Positions 1 to 8,825 of a stretch of 64,000 nucleotides of DNA are shown in pieces (position 1 is the stretch's first letter; each line of letters begins with the position of its first letter). Both the position numbers and the translations under genes were made by a program. The stretch comes from Streptacidiphilus albus JL83. Lineage in GTDB: Bacteria > Actinomycetota > Actinomycetes > Streptomycetales > Streptomycetaceae. The notes under the pieces were generated by a model. It worked only from the letters and a program-made list of their open reading frames with translations. It was not told the DNA's origin and ran no database searches. The stretch lies in contig NZ_JQML01000001.1 of assembly GCF_000744705.1 (NCBI RefSeq), forward strand, positions 3,978,017 to 4,042,016. The letters run 5' to 3'.

Positions 1-287
1 GGGTCGGTCAGTCGCTTGTTCGTCGGCACCCTTGCCACGTTTGCCCAGACAAGATCCAATGTCAGCAGCAGATATGCGGCAGTACATGATCTTGATGCGC
101 CTGGGCGGGCGGTCGAGGCCGGACGCCTCCCGGGCTGATGGGAGCGCGCGCCTCAAAAATCCCGTACGACCCCCCTACCGCAGCACTACCGTCGGGAGCA
201 TATGCCAGGAGCGCATGGCCCCGATCTTCCCCAAGTACGTGCTCGGAGCACAGGCTGAACTGACCCCCCTCGGCTCCGGCACGAAGC

Positions 288-317
288 GCACCCCCGGCCA
301 GCGCTGGTCGGGGGTGC
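288..317 (+). terminator. Intrinsic terminator-like hairpin with T-rich tail
   Basis: Two 15-base arms (GCACCCCCGGCCAGC and GCTGGTCGGGGGTGC) pair completely apart from one G-T wobble, and CCTTTCTT follows on the plus strand. This is the form of a rho-independent terminator for a gene lying left of the window. The gene it would serve cannot be seen. Confidence 0.5.
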
Positions 318-430
318 CTTTCTTGCAGCTCAAGGCCATGATCATATGGGCGATATCTGGGCGATGATCTTGTGTAGCCGCCCCGTATTTCGAACGTACT
401 GGCGACGTAGTGCGAACGTAGTGCAGCAAG

Positions 431-468
431 AAGCCCAGCCCCGGACTTACGTCCTGAGCTGGGCTTTT
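431..468. terminator. Terminator hairpin beside the tRNA
   Basis: AAGCCCAGC pairs with GCTGGGCTT around an 18-base loop that contains a further GGAC/GTCC pairing, and TTTT follows on the plus strand. It lies about 27 bases beyond the 3' end of the minus-strand tRNA gene, so it may end that transcript as well as any plus-strand transcript arriving from the left. Confidence 0.5.
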
Positions 469-494
469 GACGGTCTATGACCTGGTCAGAGAAG

Positions 495-567
495 TGCCCC
501 AGGCAGGATTCGAACCTGCGACACCGGCTTTAGGAGAGCCGTGCTCTATCCCCTGAGCTACTGAGGC
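495..567 (-). tRNA. tRNA-Arg, anticodon CCT
   Basis: Read on the minus strand, the gene folds into a normal cloverleaf of 73 nucleotides. The acceptor stem pairs GCCTCAG with CTGGGGC (one T-G wobble). The anticodon loop is CTCCTAA, giving anticodon CCT, which decodes AGG. The T arm contains GGTTCGAATCC and the discriminator base is A. No CCA is encoded, as is common in Streptomyces. The 3' ends of arginine tRNA genes are frequent attachment sites for actinobacterial integrative elements, and recombinase-like genes lie a short distance to the right. I did not find a second copy of the tRNA 3' end in the window, so integration here is only a possibility. Confidence 0.93.
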
Positions 568-788
568 GGGGATGTGTCGGGAAATGTGTCTGATATTGCC
601 CAACTTGTGGGCAATGCCAGGAACGCCCCACGAGACATGCCCGGTGGCACGGCGTGAGCTGTGCCACCGGGCAAGTGTAGCGGCTCCGACGGGCGGACCT
701 GGGAGCTAGGTTCGGATGCCTGAGAGCAGCAGCTCAGAGGTCTGGCGAGGATGGCTCAGGGCTGCCTTGGCATCAGCAGCCGGTGTCG

Positions 789-2291
789 TCATGCGGCGGC
801 CGCCAGGCCGGCCCTGGCCTCGGCCTTGGCTCGGGTGATGGAGTTGTTGACCCAAGCGAAGCCGATGTAGATGAGCAGGGCTGCGTCGGCCCCGTATGCG
901 GGTACGGCTTTGTGTTTATACGTCTGGTCGAATGTGGAGTGTTGGGCTTCACTGTCTTGGCGGAATCCCTTGAGCCTCCTTCCGGCATTGGTTCCAGGAA
1001 TGATCTGCCGGAGGTGTTCAGTGCGGTTGAAGCGCTTTCTTTTGGTGGACGGGTCGATTTCTCTGTCCTCTTTGGTTTCATCGACCCGAATGCGAAGCTT
1101 GTGGTCACCGCGGGAGCAAGGGATAGAAAGGAGGTGATAGAAGCGTGCCCTCTTCACCTTGCGGGGCTCCAGGTCGAGGGCAGGGAGTGGCGTGTAGAGC
1201 GTTTCCCCGTCGACGGTGACTTGGCGTTCGCAGACGCGGCCTTCTGCTGCGTACAGGATATGGATGCAGGGGCCGTCGGTGTATTCGAGGACGGGTTGCG
1301 GGGTGATGCCGTCGTGTTGGGGCGAGTAGACGACGAGGCCCTCTTCAATGAGCGGGGCGCGGTGGACGCCGCGGATCACGGTGTCGTAGGTGATCGCCCG
1401 CAGTCCGGGAGCCTGGGCGGTGATGTGTTTGACCAGGCGGACGACGGCCGCGCCCTCGTCGTCGCGCAACTGGTCATGTCGGCGTGATTTGCTGCGCACT
1501 GATTCCAGACTGAGGATGATGCGGCTGTGCGGGAGGTCGGCCGCGCGGATTGCGATGGAAAGCATTTTATTTCCGTATACGCGGCGTCCGCCGCCTTCGG
1601 TCTGCATGGTGGCGTCCGGGTCGACGCGGTGGATTCGGATTTCTCCTGTTTCTTTGTCTTCGCTGGTCGGGTGGGTTTTCATAGACGGGGGCTTGGCGAC
1701 GGTGGCGTCGCCATGGATGACCTGGTCACGTTCGGGTCGGATCCAGGTGCCTCGATTACGGTTTTTCGCCATCATTCCGGCGTCGATGGCCTGCTGGATC
1801 CAGGCGTCACGGCTGAGGTCGCGGGCCTGGGGCACGACGGCTTTGAGGTAGTGACGAAAGGCGTAGTTCCACTGGCTCAGGGTGGGGCCACTGGCCGGGA
1901 GGGCCTGGGCTTCCTGTTCCCCGGCGTAGTTGCCCACGGCTTCGCGGAGCATTCCCCACCACATGGGGCGGGCGAGGTGGGCTGCGGTACTACGGGCCGA
2001 ACCGAAGACCGAGATCGCGCACAGGAAGATGAAGTAGATGTAGCGGGGGTACTCGGCGGGCCGTCCGGCGCCGCCGGCGGCTGGCGCGGGGAGGATCTCG
2101 CGGGCGACCTGGTGCAGTTGGGGGTTGGTCACCAGGTACTCGAAGCGTTCGTCGAGAGTGACGACCTCGGCCTTGGGGCTGTCGGGGGGCGTGTAGGGGA
2201 AGTTGAAGATGTCGTCGGGAAACGGGCCGACCTTGTAGCTGGGGGCTTTCGCCTTGCGCTTGCCGGGCTTCTGGCTCGTGGGGATGCTCAC
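789..2291 (-). CDS. RNase-H-fold/DDE transposase-like protein of unknown role
   Basis: 500 residues. The GTG start overlaps the stop of the upstream recombinase-like gene in a GTGA quartet, so the two are translationally coupled. A hydrophobic helical segment lies near residues 83-95. Three acidic motifs are spaced as in DDE/RNase-H enzymes: D195 in HGDATVAK, D303 in ITYDTVIRG and E448 in RQDSEAQHS. The motif around D303 resembles the second catalytic Asp region of IS4/IS1182-like transposases. I see no terminal inverted repeats around the gene, which argues against an ordinary insertion sequence. The steady pairing with a recombinase-like protein and a winged-helix protein suggests a three-gene DNA-processing unit. 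The fold assignment is my inference; the precise family is not recognised. Confidence 0.6.
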   Translation of the reverse strand: MSIPTSQKPGKRKAKAPSYKVGPFPDDIFNFPYTPPDSPKAEVVTLDERFEYLVTNPQLHQVAREILPAPAAGGAGRPAEYPRYIYFIFLCAISVFGSARSTAAHLARPMWWGMLREAVGNYAGEQEAQALPASGPTLSQWNYAFRHYLKAVVPQARDLSRDAWIQQAIDAGMMAKNRNRGTWIRPERDQVIHGDATVAKPPSMKTHPTSEDKETGEIRIHRVDPDATMQTEGGGRRVYGNKMLSIAIRAADLPHSRIILSLESVRSKSRRHDQLRDDEGAAVVRLVKHITAQAPGLRAITYDTVIRGVHRAPLIEEGLVVYSPQHDGITPQPVLEYTDGPCIHILYAAEGRVCERQVTVDGETLYTPLPALDLEPRKVKRARFYHLLSIPCSRGDHKLRIRVDETKEDREIDPSTKRKRFNRTEHLRQIIPGTNAGRRLKGFRQDSEAQHSTFDQTYKHKAVPAYGADAALLIYIGFAWVNNSITRAKAEARAGLAAAA

Positions 2292-3298
2292 GATGTCCCG
2301 CCTCCGCAGTTGGGCCAGTCGTAGGAGGCGTAGGCCGCGGCGACTTCCAGGGAGCGCAGGCCCAGGCGGGCCGCTACTTCGCTGAGCTGTCCGGTCTGGG
2401 CGAAGACGCGGCGGGCGATGTAGCGGGTGACGTCGCGGAACACCACGGTGCGACTGCTGGTGCGCAGGCCCGCGTGGCGGGCGATCTCGATGAAGCCGGA
2501 TCCAACACTGGCCTGGCGGCGGTAGTCGGAAGTGGCGGAGGTGACTAGGAGCTGGGGGCCGTTGGCCAAGGCGGTTCGGGTCAGGTAGTCGGCTCGCATC
2601 GCCAGGACGCGCGCGCTCCAGGAGTCCAGCGGGCAGTAGCGCGCATCGGTGGCGTGGGTGCCGTCCGTCCACACCCGGGCACCGGGCAGGTCGAGGTCGG
2701 CGGTGCTGGCCGCGGCGACCTCGGCACTGGTCAGGCCGGCTTCGGCCAGGGCGAGCAGGGATGCGTTGCGGGTGGCCGGCATCCCCGCCTCGGCGTGGAA
2801 GCGCATGGCTGCGATGTCGTGGTCCCGGAGCGTGGTGCCGGCCTTGCGGGGTGTTCGTGGGATCTTGGGGGTGTCGGACAGCGGGGCTGCCGTGGTCAGG
2901 CCGCTCATGCGGCTGGAGCGGAAGAGGGCTTCGAGAGCGGAGGAGCGCTGGCGGGAGGTGGCCGGTGCCGGGACGGGGATGAGTCGGCCATGCCGGTCGC
3001 GGCCGGGCGCCTGGATGAACGCCTGCGCGAGTGCGGGGGTCACCCGGTCGAGGTCAACAATGCCGTGGGCCGCGGCGAAGGCCAGGAAGCGTTCCCCGAT
3101 CTGGGCGTACTCGCGGAACGTCTGGTGGCTCATCGCTGCGGTGGCGACCTTGGTCTCCCAGTGCGCCGACGCGAGCACGAGGGCCTGCATGATCGTGGCA
3201 GGGGTGGGCTGGTTCGGGTGGCGCTTTGCCGATGGTGGCTCGCCGCCGTCGTTGTCGGCGCTATCTTGGGGATCGTTCCTCGGCTCGTACGAGGGCAT
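2288..3298 (-). CDS. Degenerate tyrosine-recombinase-like protein
   Basis: 336 residues from an ATG preceded by AAGGGGGG at 7 bases. The N-terminal half resembles the SAM-like core-binding domain of phage integrases (an ARRAY-like segment with FREYAQIGERFLAFA). The C-terminal half resembles the catalytic domain: LLALAEAGLTSAEV corresponds to the box that normally carries the first catalytic Arg (AGLRxxE), FRDVTRYIARRVF to the HxxR box, and LGLRSLEVAAAYASY to the LGH...Y box. The first Arg is Thr and the usual His residues are absent, although a Tyr remains. It therefore looks like a DNA-binding derivative that has lost strand-exchange chemistry, or a very divergent enzyme. It lies between a winged-helix gene and a DDE-like gene and is coupled to the latter. 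Confidence 0.65.
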   Translation of the reverse strand: MPSYEPRNDPQDSADNDGGEPPSAKRHPNQPTPATIMQALVLASAHWETKVATAAMSHQTFREYAQIGERFLAFAAAHGIVDLDRVTPALAQAFIQAPGRDRHGRLIPVPAPATSRQRSSALEALFRSSRMSGLTTAAPLSDTPKIPRTPRKAGTTLRDHDIAAMRFHAEAGMPATRNASLLALAEAGLTSAEVAAASTADLDLPGARVWTDGTHATDARYCPLDSWSARVLAMRADYLTRTALANGPQLLVTSATSDYRRQASVGSGFIEIARHAGLRTSSRTVVFRDVTRYIARRVFAQTGQLSEVAARLGLRSLEVAAAYASYDWPNCGGGTS

Positions 3299-3401
3299 GC
3301 AAAAGCCCCCCTTCTGCGGCTGTGCCGCGGTTGGTGTGGGTGGATGCGGGGGTCCGGGGCGCTGTCCGGCCAAGGAATGGGCGCTCCGGGCCTGCTTGAC
3401 G

Positions 3402-4253
3402 TCAGGTCACGCCGGTTGCCGGCGGCTGCGGTTCGGTTCCGCGGAGGCGTTCGGCGGCACGGGTGATGGCGTGCAGTGAGCGGTGCAGGGTGATCACCTC
3501 CCGTTCGGTGAGTTGGGCCAGGTCGGCGATGCGGAAAGTGCGGGTCATCAGGGCCGCCAGGTCCTGCGTGGGGGCCTGCCGGTCGTACGGCGGCTCGGCG
3601 TGTGCGCCGGGGGCTGCGGCGCTCTCCTGGGACGGTGTGTCCGCTGTCGGTCCGGGGGCGGTGGGCGGATGGGCGCGCTGGGTGGGGATCTCGGCCCCCG
3701 GGCCGCGTCCGCGCGGCGCCGATGCGTCGGTCCAGCTGAGGTAGCCGACGGCTTCGCTGTGCACCAGCCCGATGGCGATCATGATGTCGACGAGGGCTTC
3801 AGCGCCGCCGCGTCTGAGCTTGTCGACGTGGGCGCGGTCCATGAGGTGTGCGACCAGGCTTACACGTAAGCACGGTCCGGGGCCCGAGGTCAGTCGGGTC
3901 CTGGCGGCTGTAGCGAACCACGTGGCGTGCCATAGCCTGCCCAGCGCCGCCCGGCCCTGCGCCTCGCTGCTGTCCCACTCGCTGGCCAGTGCGACGGCGG
4001 CGTCGGTGGCGCGGTACATCCCGCGCCCGGGGGCGCGCTGTGCGAGCCCGTTGGCGACCAGGAACCTCATCGCGAGGGAGGCGCGACTGGCGGGAACCCC
4101 GGTGGCCCGCGACAGGTCGTCCTTGGAGAAGGCCGCAGTGGAGCAGCAGACCGCTCCGGCGATCAGGAGCTGGCGGGGACCCGGCAGGCGGTCGGTCGGC
4201 ACGACCAGGACGCCGGAGGCTGACTGCGATCGGGGCGGGCGCGATGAGGGCAC
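3402..4253 (-). CDS. Winged-helix DNA-binding protein
   Basis: 283 residues. The GTG start is chosen because GGAGG lies four bases upstream. After a short basic N-terminus, residues about 30-100 read as a winged helix-turn-helix domain (SKDDLSRATGVPASRASLAM as the recognition region, then a wing and LVANGLAQRAP). A central helical region follows, then a Pro/Ala/Thr-rich linker near residues 190-235 and a conserved-looking C-terminal helix (DLAQLTEREVITLHRSLHAI). It is the first gene of a minus-strand operon with the recombinase-like and DDE-like genes and may regulate it. The exact family is not recognised. Confidence 0.6.
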   Translation of the reverse strand: MPSSRPPRSQSASGVLVVPTDRLPGPRQLLIAGAVCCSTAAFSKDDLSRATGVPASRASLAMRFLVANGLAQRAPGRGMYRATDAAVALASEWDSSEAQGRAALGRLWHATWFATAARTRLTSGPGPCLRVSLVAHLMDRAHVDKLRRGGAEALVDIMIAIGLVHSEAVGYLSWTDASAPRGRGPGAEIPTQRAHPPTAPGPTADTPSQESAAAPGAHAEPPYDRQAPTQDLAALMTRTFRIADLAQLTEREVITLHRSLHAITRAAERLRGTEPQPPATGVT

Positions 4254-4408
4254 AATTCCTCCACATGAGGCCATAGGTGCGGCGACCTGGGCGTATGCCC
4301 GGCCGGGGACGGTCGGGTCGCGACACCCCTGCCGCATTGCCGGTAAATCACTTCCGTTGATCTCTCACTTGAATAGCATGTGAGGCGGGAGCCTGCACGC
4401 GGCGGCCC

Positions 4409-4891
4409 GTGGGTCACACTTGGGAAGTGCCTGGAGGAGATCGTCGTGCCAAAGCCCCGAACGGATACATCGTCAGCGGCACCTGGCCGCATGCGCTGAT
4501 GGAGCCGGTGAAGATGGCGCAGATCGTGCAGGCAATCGCGCGGGCACTGGGTGAAGCGATGGAGCAGGGCGGCTGGAGCGCGAACGCGCTGGCCAAGGAG
4601 GCCGGGGTCAACCGGCAGGTGATCGCCAACGTCCTCGCTGGAAGCGTCTGGCTGGACGTGTACACAGTGGGAGCTCTCGAGGACACCCTGGGGGTGATCC
4701 TTTGGCCGTACCACCTCGACTGGCCGCAGCAGGGCCAGCCGAAGGACGGCGGCCGCGCCGTGGGACCGGTCGGCGACAAGCGCGGCCAGGAGGCCGGCGC
4801 GGCGGGAGCGGCCGACGGCGAGGAGACTGCGCCGCGGGTGCGTGCTTCCCGCGCGGGTGAACGTGATTCGCATGAGCGTTCGACTCTCTGA
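4409..4891 (+). CDS. Small helix-turn-helix (XRE-like) regulator
   Basis: About 160 residues, divergent from the winged-helix operon. Residues about 37-95 form a helix-turn-helix: AMEQGGWSANALAKEAGVNR is the helix-turn-recognition helix, followed by VIANVLAGSVWLDVYTVGAL. Segments such as NGYIVSGTWPHALMEPVKM immediately before it look conserved. The C-terminus is Gly/Ala/Arg-rich and probably disordered. The start is uncertain: GTG at 4409 is used, and GTG at 4427 in the same frame is equally possible. It probably binds the intergenic region it shares with the divergent operon, but no operator is obvious. Confidence 0.6.
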   Translation: MGHTWEVPGGDRRAKAPNGYIVSGTWPHALMEPVKMAQIVQAIARALGEAMEQGGWSANALAKEAGVNRQVIANVLAGSVWLDVYTVGALEDTLGVILWPYHLDWPQQGQPKDGGRAVGPVGDKRGQEAGAAGAADGEETAPRVRASRAGERDSHERSTL

Positions 4892-4927
4892 TGCGCGCGC
4901 AGGACGAATCGGCCGAACGGCGGACAG

Positions 4928-4944
4928 CCGGCCCGGGGGGCCGG
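4928..4944 (+). terminator. GC-rich hairpin after the HTH gene
   Basis: CCGGCCC-GGG-GGGCCGG forms a 7-bp stem with a three-base loop 37 bases past the stop of the HTH gene. There is no T tract, so it is only a likely terminator of the kind often seen in Streptomyces. Confidence 0.35.
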
Positions 4945-5099
4945 TAATGTCCAAACGAGGCCTGTAATCCAGCGCTTAGCTGTTTACGGGTGGCCGCCGC
5001 CCTGCCCCGGGGTCCTCGAAAACCATTTCCGGGGCGGGCGGCTCTCTCCTTCCTTGATCGCTGTTCGGTCTGCGCGGCAGACCGACAGACGCGGTCCGG

Positions 5100-5639
5100 C
5101 TAGTCGACGAGGGCCCAGGGGGCGCAGACCCGGTAGTAGACGTGCTCGGGATCCTCGGGAACGGGCACCTTCTCCAGTGCGCCGCGCCGGAAGACGTGGT
5201 CCAGGTTGGCCGAGACCCGGCCCCGGGTGGTGGGGCCCTCTTTGGCGAGGGCCTCGGTGATCTCGTCCACACTCCAGGGCGCGGTCCGGACCGGGTCGGC
5301 TTCCAGCAGCGCCAGGATCGACGCGGAGATGCTGCCCCTCTTGAATTTGATCACCTTCGGCTCCTTCGCCGGGCCGGGTTCGGGGACTACCCGCAGAAGT
5401 GGCTCCGTGTCCCCGCGAAGCTCGCGGCGGATCGAGGCCACCAGGCCGGCGGCCCCCCGCAGCGCCTCCAGTGCGGACATGGCCTGATCGCGCCGCTCCT
5501 TGAAGCGCTTCATGCGGCCTTCATGGAATTCGATACAGCGTTCGCATTCCATGACCAGCCCCAGAAGATCAGACTCCACCTGCGGAATCGGCGGCCCCTC
5601 GGCATGCATGGTCATGGCGTCAGCGTAGAACCGACCCAT
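5100..5639 (-). CDS. Coiled-coil plus winged-helix protein, function unknown
   Basis: About 179 residues from the ATG at 5639; an ATG at 5615 is an alternative. The N-terminal half (ESDLLGLVMECERCIEFHEG onward) is helical, with a Cys pair and a strongly charged stretch (GRMKRFKERRDQAMSALEAL) that reads as a coiled coil. The C-terminal half (SISASILALLEADPVRTAPW, then VDEITEALAKEGPTTRGRVS and ALEKVPVPEDPEHVYYRV) looks like a winged helix. Its architecture matches the truncated protein at 48066-48722, so the window holds two members of one actinobacterial family. No enzymatic motif is visible. Confidence 0.55.
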   Translation of the reverse strand: MGRFYADAMTMHAEGPPIPQVESDLLGLVMECERCIEFHEGRMKRFKERRDQAMSALEALRGAAGLVASIRRELRGDTEPLLRVVPEPGPAKEPKVIKFKRGSISASILALLEADPVRTAPWSVDEITEALAKEGPTTRGRVSANLDHVFRRGALEKVPVPEDPEHVYYRVCAPWALVD

Positions 5640-6070
5640 GGACCCCCGAGGGCCTTCGGCCCTATTGCCCAAGTTCGGTCATGACCAGTCATTTCCATTT
5701 ACAGAGTGCACAATTGCTGGCCTCTCGGCCGTCGCTCGCGGACACAGCCCTGCCACTGCCGCGCCCGGTCCGCGCCACCGCGATGCGCGGCACCGTCGCA
5801 GGCATGCACGGCCTACGCGGCTGCGGTGCAGTGCTACTGAAGCTGGCACCTGGCGAGCGTCAGGGAGCCAGGTCCAGCGGTCCGACCCGCGCCTCTCCTC
5901 CCCAGCGAGCGCGACCGGGCCCCGCCCGCCGCGGGGCCGCCGGAACGGGCACCGCCGCACACCCGGGACGAAGCACACGAGCCGGCGAAGGCGAACCCCA
6001 ACTCCACTAACGATAAGGGAAGTTGGACTTATCCCGTCGACGTGCGAGCGGGCAGCGGAGGCCACGCAGA
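5640..6070. other. Intergenic, no gene seen
   Basis: Open frames here are low-complexity Arg/Pro/Ala translations and have no start signals. An AT-richer patch around 6005-6050, just beyond the 3' end of the transposase-ATPase gene, would be a natural place for an element end, but I could not pair it convincingly with any sequence on the other side of the gene. Confidence 0.4.
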
Positions 6071-8821
6071 CTAGGGCTCCCCCGGTTGCCCTTCATCCAG
6101 GCGGCGCACCAGGTCCTCGCTGCCGTCCTGGAGGACTTCTATCGCCGCCCGTGTGACGAGCCCAACCAAGTCGCCGACCACGCCCCGCGTGCGAGTGTGA
6201 AGCAGATCGGCCCGTTCGGCCAGAGTGCCGGGGCGGTGGTGGCGCAGGCGCAGCTGGTCCTCCAGTGCGCGCACCAGACGTTCCCACGCCGGCCCGGGGG
6301 GCACAGGTCCACCCTGCACGTGGTCGTACCGGGCCGCGACCTGCTGGGTACGCGCGACGTCGAGCCCCACAGCGGCGACCATGAACAGGGCAGGGACCTG
6401 GTCGGCCAGATGCCGCAGGACCTCCAGGTCACCTCCGGCGCGCCGCCCCAGAGAGCCGGCGTCGTCGACAATGACCACCCTGGTGCCGCGCTGCAGCAGT
6501 TCGTCACGCAGAAGGTCGCACAGATCCCAGGTGGAGCGGCGGCCCCCGGGAACACCGAGGGACTGCAGGGCGTCGGCCAGGTACTGACGGACGCCCCCGC
6601 CGGGCCGGACCTGCGTGTACAGGACCGGAGTCAGATCGCGCCGCCCGGGGTTTTCGGCCCGCTCCCGTTCCTCGACGCCGCGGGCGAACGCGCGCAGCGC
6701 CGTGGTCTTCCCGATGCCCGGGGCACCGGTCACCAGGAGCACGCGCCGCCGACCCTCGGTGGTGCGCTGAAGCACATTCATCACCAGCAACGTCTGCGCG
6801 CGCTCGCGGACCGCCTCCGCCAGCGGCGTGTCCACGAGCACCAGCTGTGCGTGGTGGGCCAGCCGTGCGCAGTAGCCGTCGCTGCCCGGTGGCCCCCAGA
6901 AGTCATCGGCCTGTGCCCGGGCCTGCTGCCCGGGCAGCACCGGGCCCGAGTGGGTAGCGGCCCGGGTCGCCGTGTCCGACGTGCCGCCCGAGACCGCACT
7001 GGTCGGCAGCGGCCGGGGCAGCGAGGGCTCTGTCGCCGGACGGCGGGACGACGCTTGACCGACCTGCGGGATCGCAGCCCAGCCCTGCTGCGGCAATTGG
7101 ATCCACACCCGCTCGGGGTCGGTGGAATCGACGGAAACGCGCACCCTGCCCGCCTGTTCCGCGGCCTGCCGCCCGGGCGATGGCCGTAGCCGGTCCAGGA
7201 CGGCACCGTCGTAGCGCCGTCCCCGCACGTTCACACCGTAGTGGGTGACCTGGCGCCACATCGAGGGCAACAGCGGCAACGTGTCCTGCGGCGGATAGGG
7301 CACATCGACATAGGGCACCTCGCTGGACCGGCCCCGTCCGCTGCGGCCGGGCAGGGTCTCGGGGTCCCGGACCACTGTCGGCTGCCACACCGCGGGAATC
7401 CACCGGTCCACGAAGCACTGCACCGCCACCCGAACCGCCTCGGAATCCTCCGGCTCCGGGAGGCCTGGCCACAGGCTCTGTGCCTTCAACGCGGTCTCCA
7501 GCGCCGGCCGCAGCCGAAACGCCGCCTGCTCCGGCCTCGGCCTGTCCGCCGAGGCGAGCTTGCCCCGCACCACCAGGTCCAGGCCCAGCCCACGGCAGGC
7601 CGAGCGCAGGGCCGTCGAACGGGCAAGCGGTCCGCGGTCCAGCACCAGCCGACGGGGGCGGACGTACGAGCGCTCCAGCGCCGCCGGATCACCGGATTCC
7701 TCAACACCGGGAATCAGTTGCCGGGGCGTGCACATACGCACCAGCAGCGCCATTGCGTCCGGAAGCGACGAGGGGAGATGAACTACAGCCGCGAGGAGCA
7801 GGGAGGTGGCCGTGTCCACGGCCACCGTCAGCTTCAGCGGGACGCGCCCGCCCCCAGGGGTGCGCAGGTCGAACAGCAGGGCGTCCACCTCCACCAGCTC
7901 GCCTGGACGGCGCCGCTCCTGCTGCGTACTCAGCCCCCATGCCCCACGACGGATCGACCGGGGGTCTGCTGCGATTGCTTTTCCGATGATCCGGCGGATC
8001 GTCGAACGCGACGGCACCGCACCGACCAGGTCGGGATGGTTGCGCTGCACCTCGTCGACCAGGAACCTGTGCAGGCGCTCCGCGGAGATCCGGCCCGGCG
8101 TCCTCTCCAGGGCCTGGGTATAGAGCAGTTCCAGGATGACGGGGTTGACCCGGGCACCGTTGGCCTCCGTACGCCCGACGCGTCCATCCAGCAGCCCGCG
8201 AAGGCCCTGGGCCTGGTAGCGCAGCCGCTTGCGGCGTACCGTCCGCGCGGACACGGCCCCGGGCCAGGGCATCTGTGATAGCTCCTCAGCCTTCGTGGCC
8301 TCACGCTGCTCCAGCGTGGTCGCCCGCACGTCGTAGCCGGGGCGCGGCACCCCCGGCGCGCCTGCCCCGCTCTGCCGTCCGCTGATCACCTCGAGGATGT
8401 GCCGCTCCCAGAACTGGGCCTTGGCCCACGCCGCACTGCCCGGTGTCGGCAATCGGTCCCGTGCCGAGGCGGGTTCCGTCGTGCCCGCGTCGGCGAACTG
8501 CGCGCCGGCTGCCAGCACCCGCAGGAGCGTCGACTCCCGTTTCCCGCCTTGTTCGTCTTCCAGCACCAGCCGGGGGCCGTCGATGCCTCGCACGGTCCAC
8601 AGGAGATCGTCAAGCAGAAGCCGGTCGCCCGGGCCGATCCGCTCGGGCCAGAGCCGGTCCTCGTCTCCCCGCACGGCCAGCTCTGCGGCCGTCCGATCCT
8701 CCCCGCCGATGGACGCCCCGCCCACTTCCCTCCGCGCGCAGTCTCCCCGCAACAGGGCCACCTCCCAAGCCATTGCGTCCGTAGTAGCTCTACCCCTGGG
8801 CGCACCCCGTGCGACCTGCAT
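6071..8821 (-). CDS. Fused TniA/TnsB-like DDE transposase and TniB/TnsC-like AAA+ ATPase
   Basis: About 916 residues as one uninterrupted reading frame. Residues about 50-110 resemble the TniA/TnsB N-terminal domain, and 165-290 hold helix-turn-helix segments. The integrase core has D313 (GELVEVDALLFDL), D395 (RRLVLDRGPLA) and E431 (RPRPEQAAFRL), with 35 residues between the last two as in DD(35)E transposases. A beta-rich domain (HYGVNVRGRRYDGAVLD) and a linker follow. From about residue 640 there is an AAA+ ATPase with Walker A GAPGIGKTT and Walker B VVIVDD. In Tn7, Tn5053 and CRISPR-associated transposons these are two proteins; the fusion is unusual. No TniQ/TnsD or guide-RNA gene is seen nearby. 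Start: ATG at 8821; TTG at 8836 is upstream in frame. Confidence 0.85.
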   Translation of the reverse strand: MQVARGAPRGRATTDAMAWEVALLRGDCARREVGGASIGGEDRTAAELAVRGDEDRLWPERIGPGDRLLLDDLLWTVRGIDGPRLVLEDEQGGKRESTLLRVLAAGAQFADAGTTEPASARDRLPTPGSAAWAKAQFWERHILEVISGRQSGAGAPGVPRPGYDVRATTLEQREATKAEELSQMPWPGAVSARTVRRKRLRYQAQGLRGLLDGRVGRTEANGARVNPVILELLYTQALERTPGRISAERLHRFLVDEVQRNHPDLVGAVPSRSTIRRIIGKAIAADPRSIRRGAWGLSTQQERRRPGELVEVDALLFDLRTPGGGRVPLKLTVAVDTATSLLLAAVVHLPSSLPDAMALLVRMCTPRQLIPGVEESGDPAALERSYVRPRRLVLDRGPLARSTALRSACRGLGLDLVVRGKLASADRPRPEQAAFRLRPALETALKAQSLWPGLPEPEDSEAVRVAVQCFVDRWIPAVWQPTVVRDPETLPGRSGRGRSSEVPYVDVPYPPQDTLPLLPSMWRQVTHYGVNVRGRRYDGAVLDRLRPSPGRQAAEQAGRVRVSVDSTDPERVWIQLPQQGWAAIPQVGQASSRRPATEPSLPRPLPTSAVSGGTSDTATRAATHSGPVLPGQQARAQADDFWGPPGSDGYCARLAHHAQLVLVDTPLAEAVRERAQTLLVMNVLQRTTEGRRRVLLVTGAPGIGKTTALRAFARGVEERERAENPGRRDLTPVLYTQVRPGGGVRQYLADALQSLGVPGGRRSTWDLCDLLRDELLQRGTRVVIVDDAGSLGRRAGGDLEVLRHLADQVPALFMVAAVGLDVARTQQVAARYDHVQGGPVPPGPAWERLVRALEDQLRLRHHRPGTLAERADLLHTRTRGVVGDLVGLVTRAAIEVLQDGSEDLVRRLDEGQPGEP

Positions 8822-8825
8822 TTCG

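Larger units (their letters stand above)
1..494. other. Intergenic stretch, no convincing gene
   Basis: I see no protein-coding gene here. Both strands can be read as short open frames, but these have low-complexity composition, no ribosome binding site and no recognisable motif. The stretch does hold two terminator-like hairpins (288-317 and 431-468), which suggests that a transcript enters from the left of the window. Confidence 0.5.

Noticed and set aside
495..3298. tRNA gene plus recombinase as a functional integrative-element boundary
   Set aside because: No duplicate of the tRNA 3' end was found in the window and the recombinase-like protein lacks key catalytic residues, so I do not call attachment sites.
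2649..3479. Long plus-strand open frames opposite the recombinase-like gene
   Set aside because: They are mirror frames of a high-GC minus-strand gene, Arg/Gly/Ala-rich, and have no ribosome binding site or recognisable motif.
6071..8821. CRISPR-associated transposon
   Set aside because: No Cas gene, no TniQ and no array or guide-like repeat was seen within the window on either side of the fused transposase-ATPase gene.
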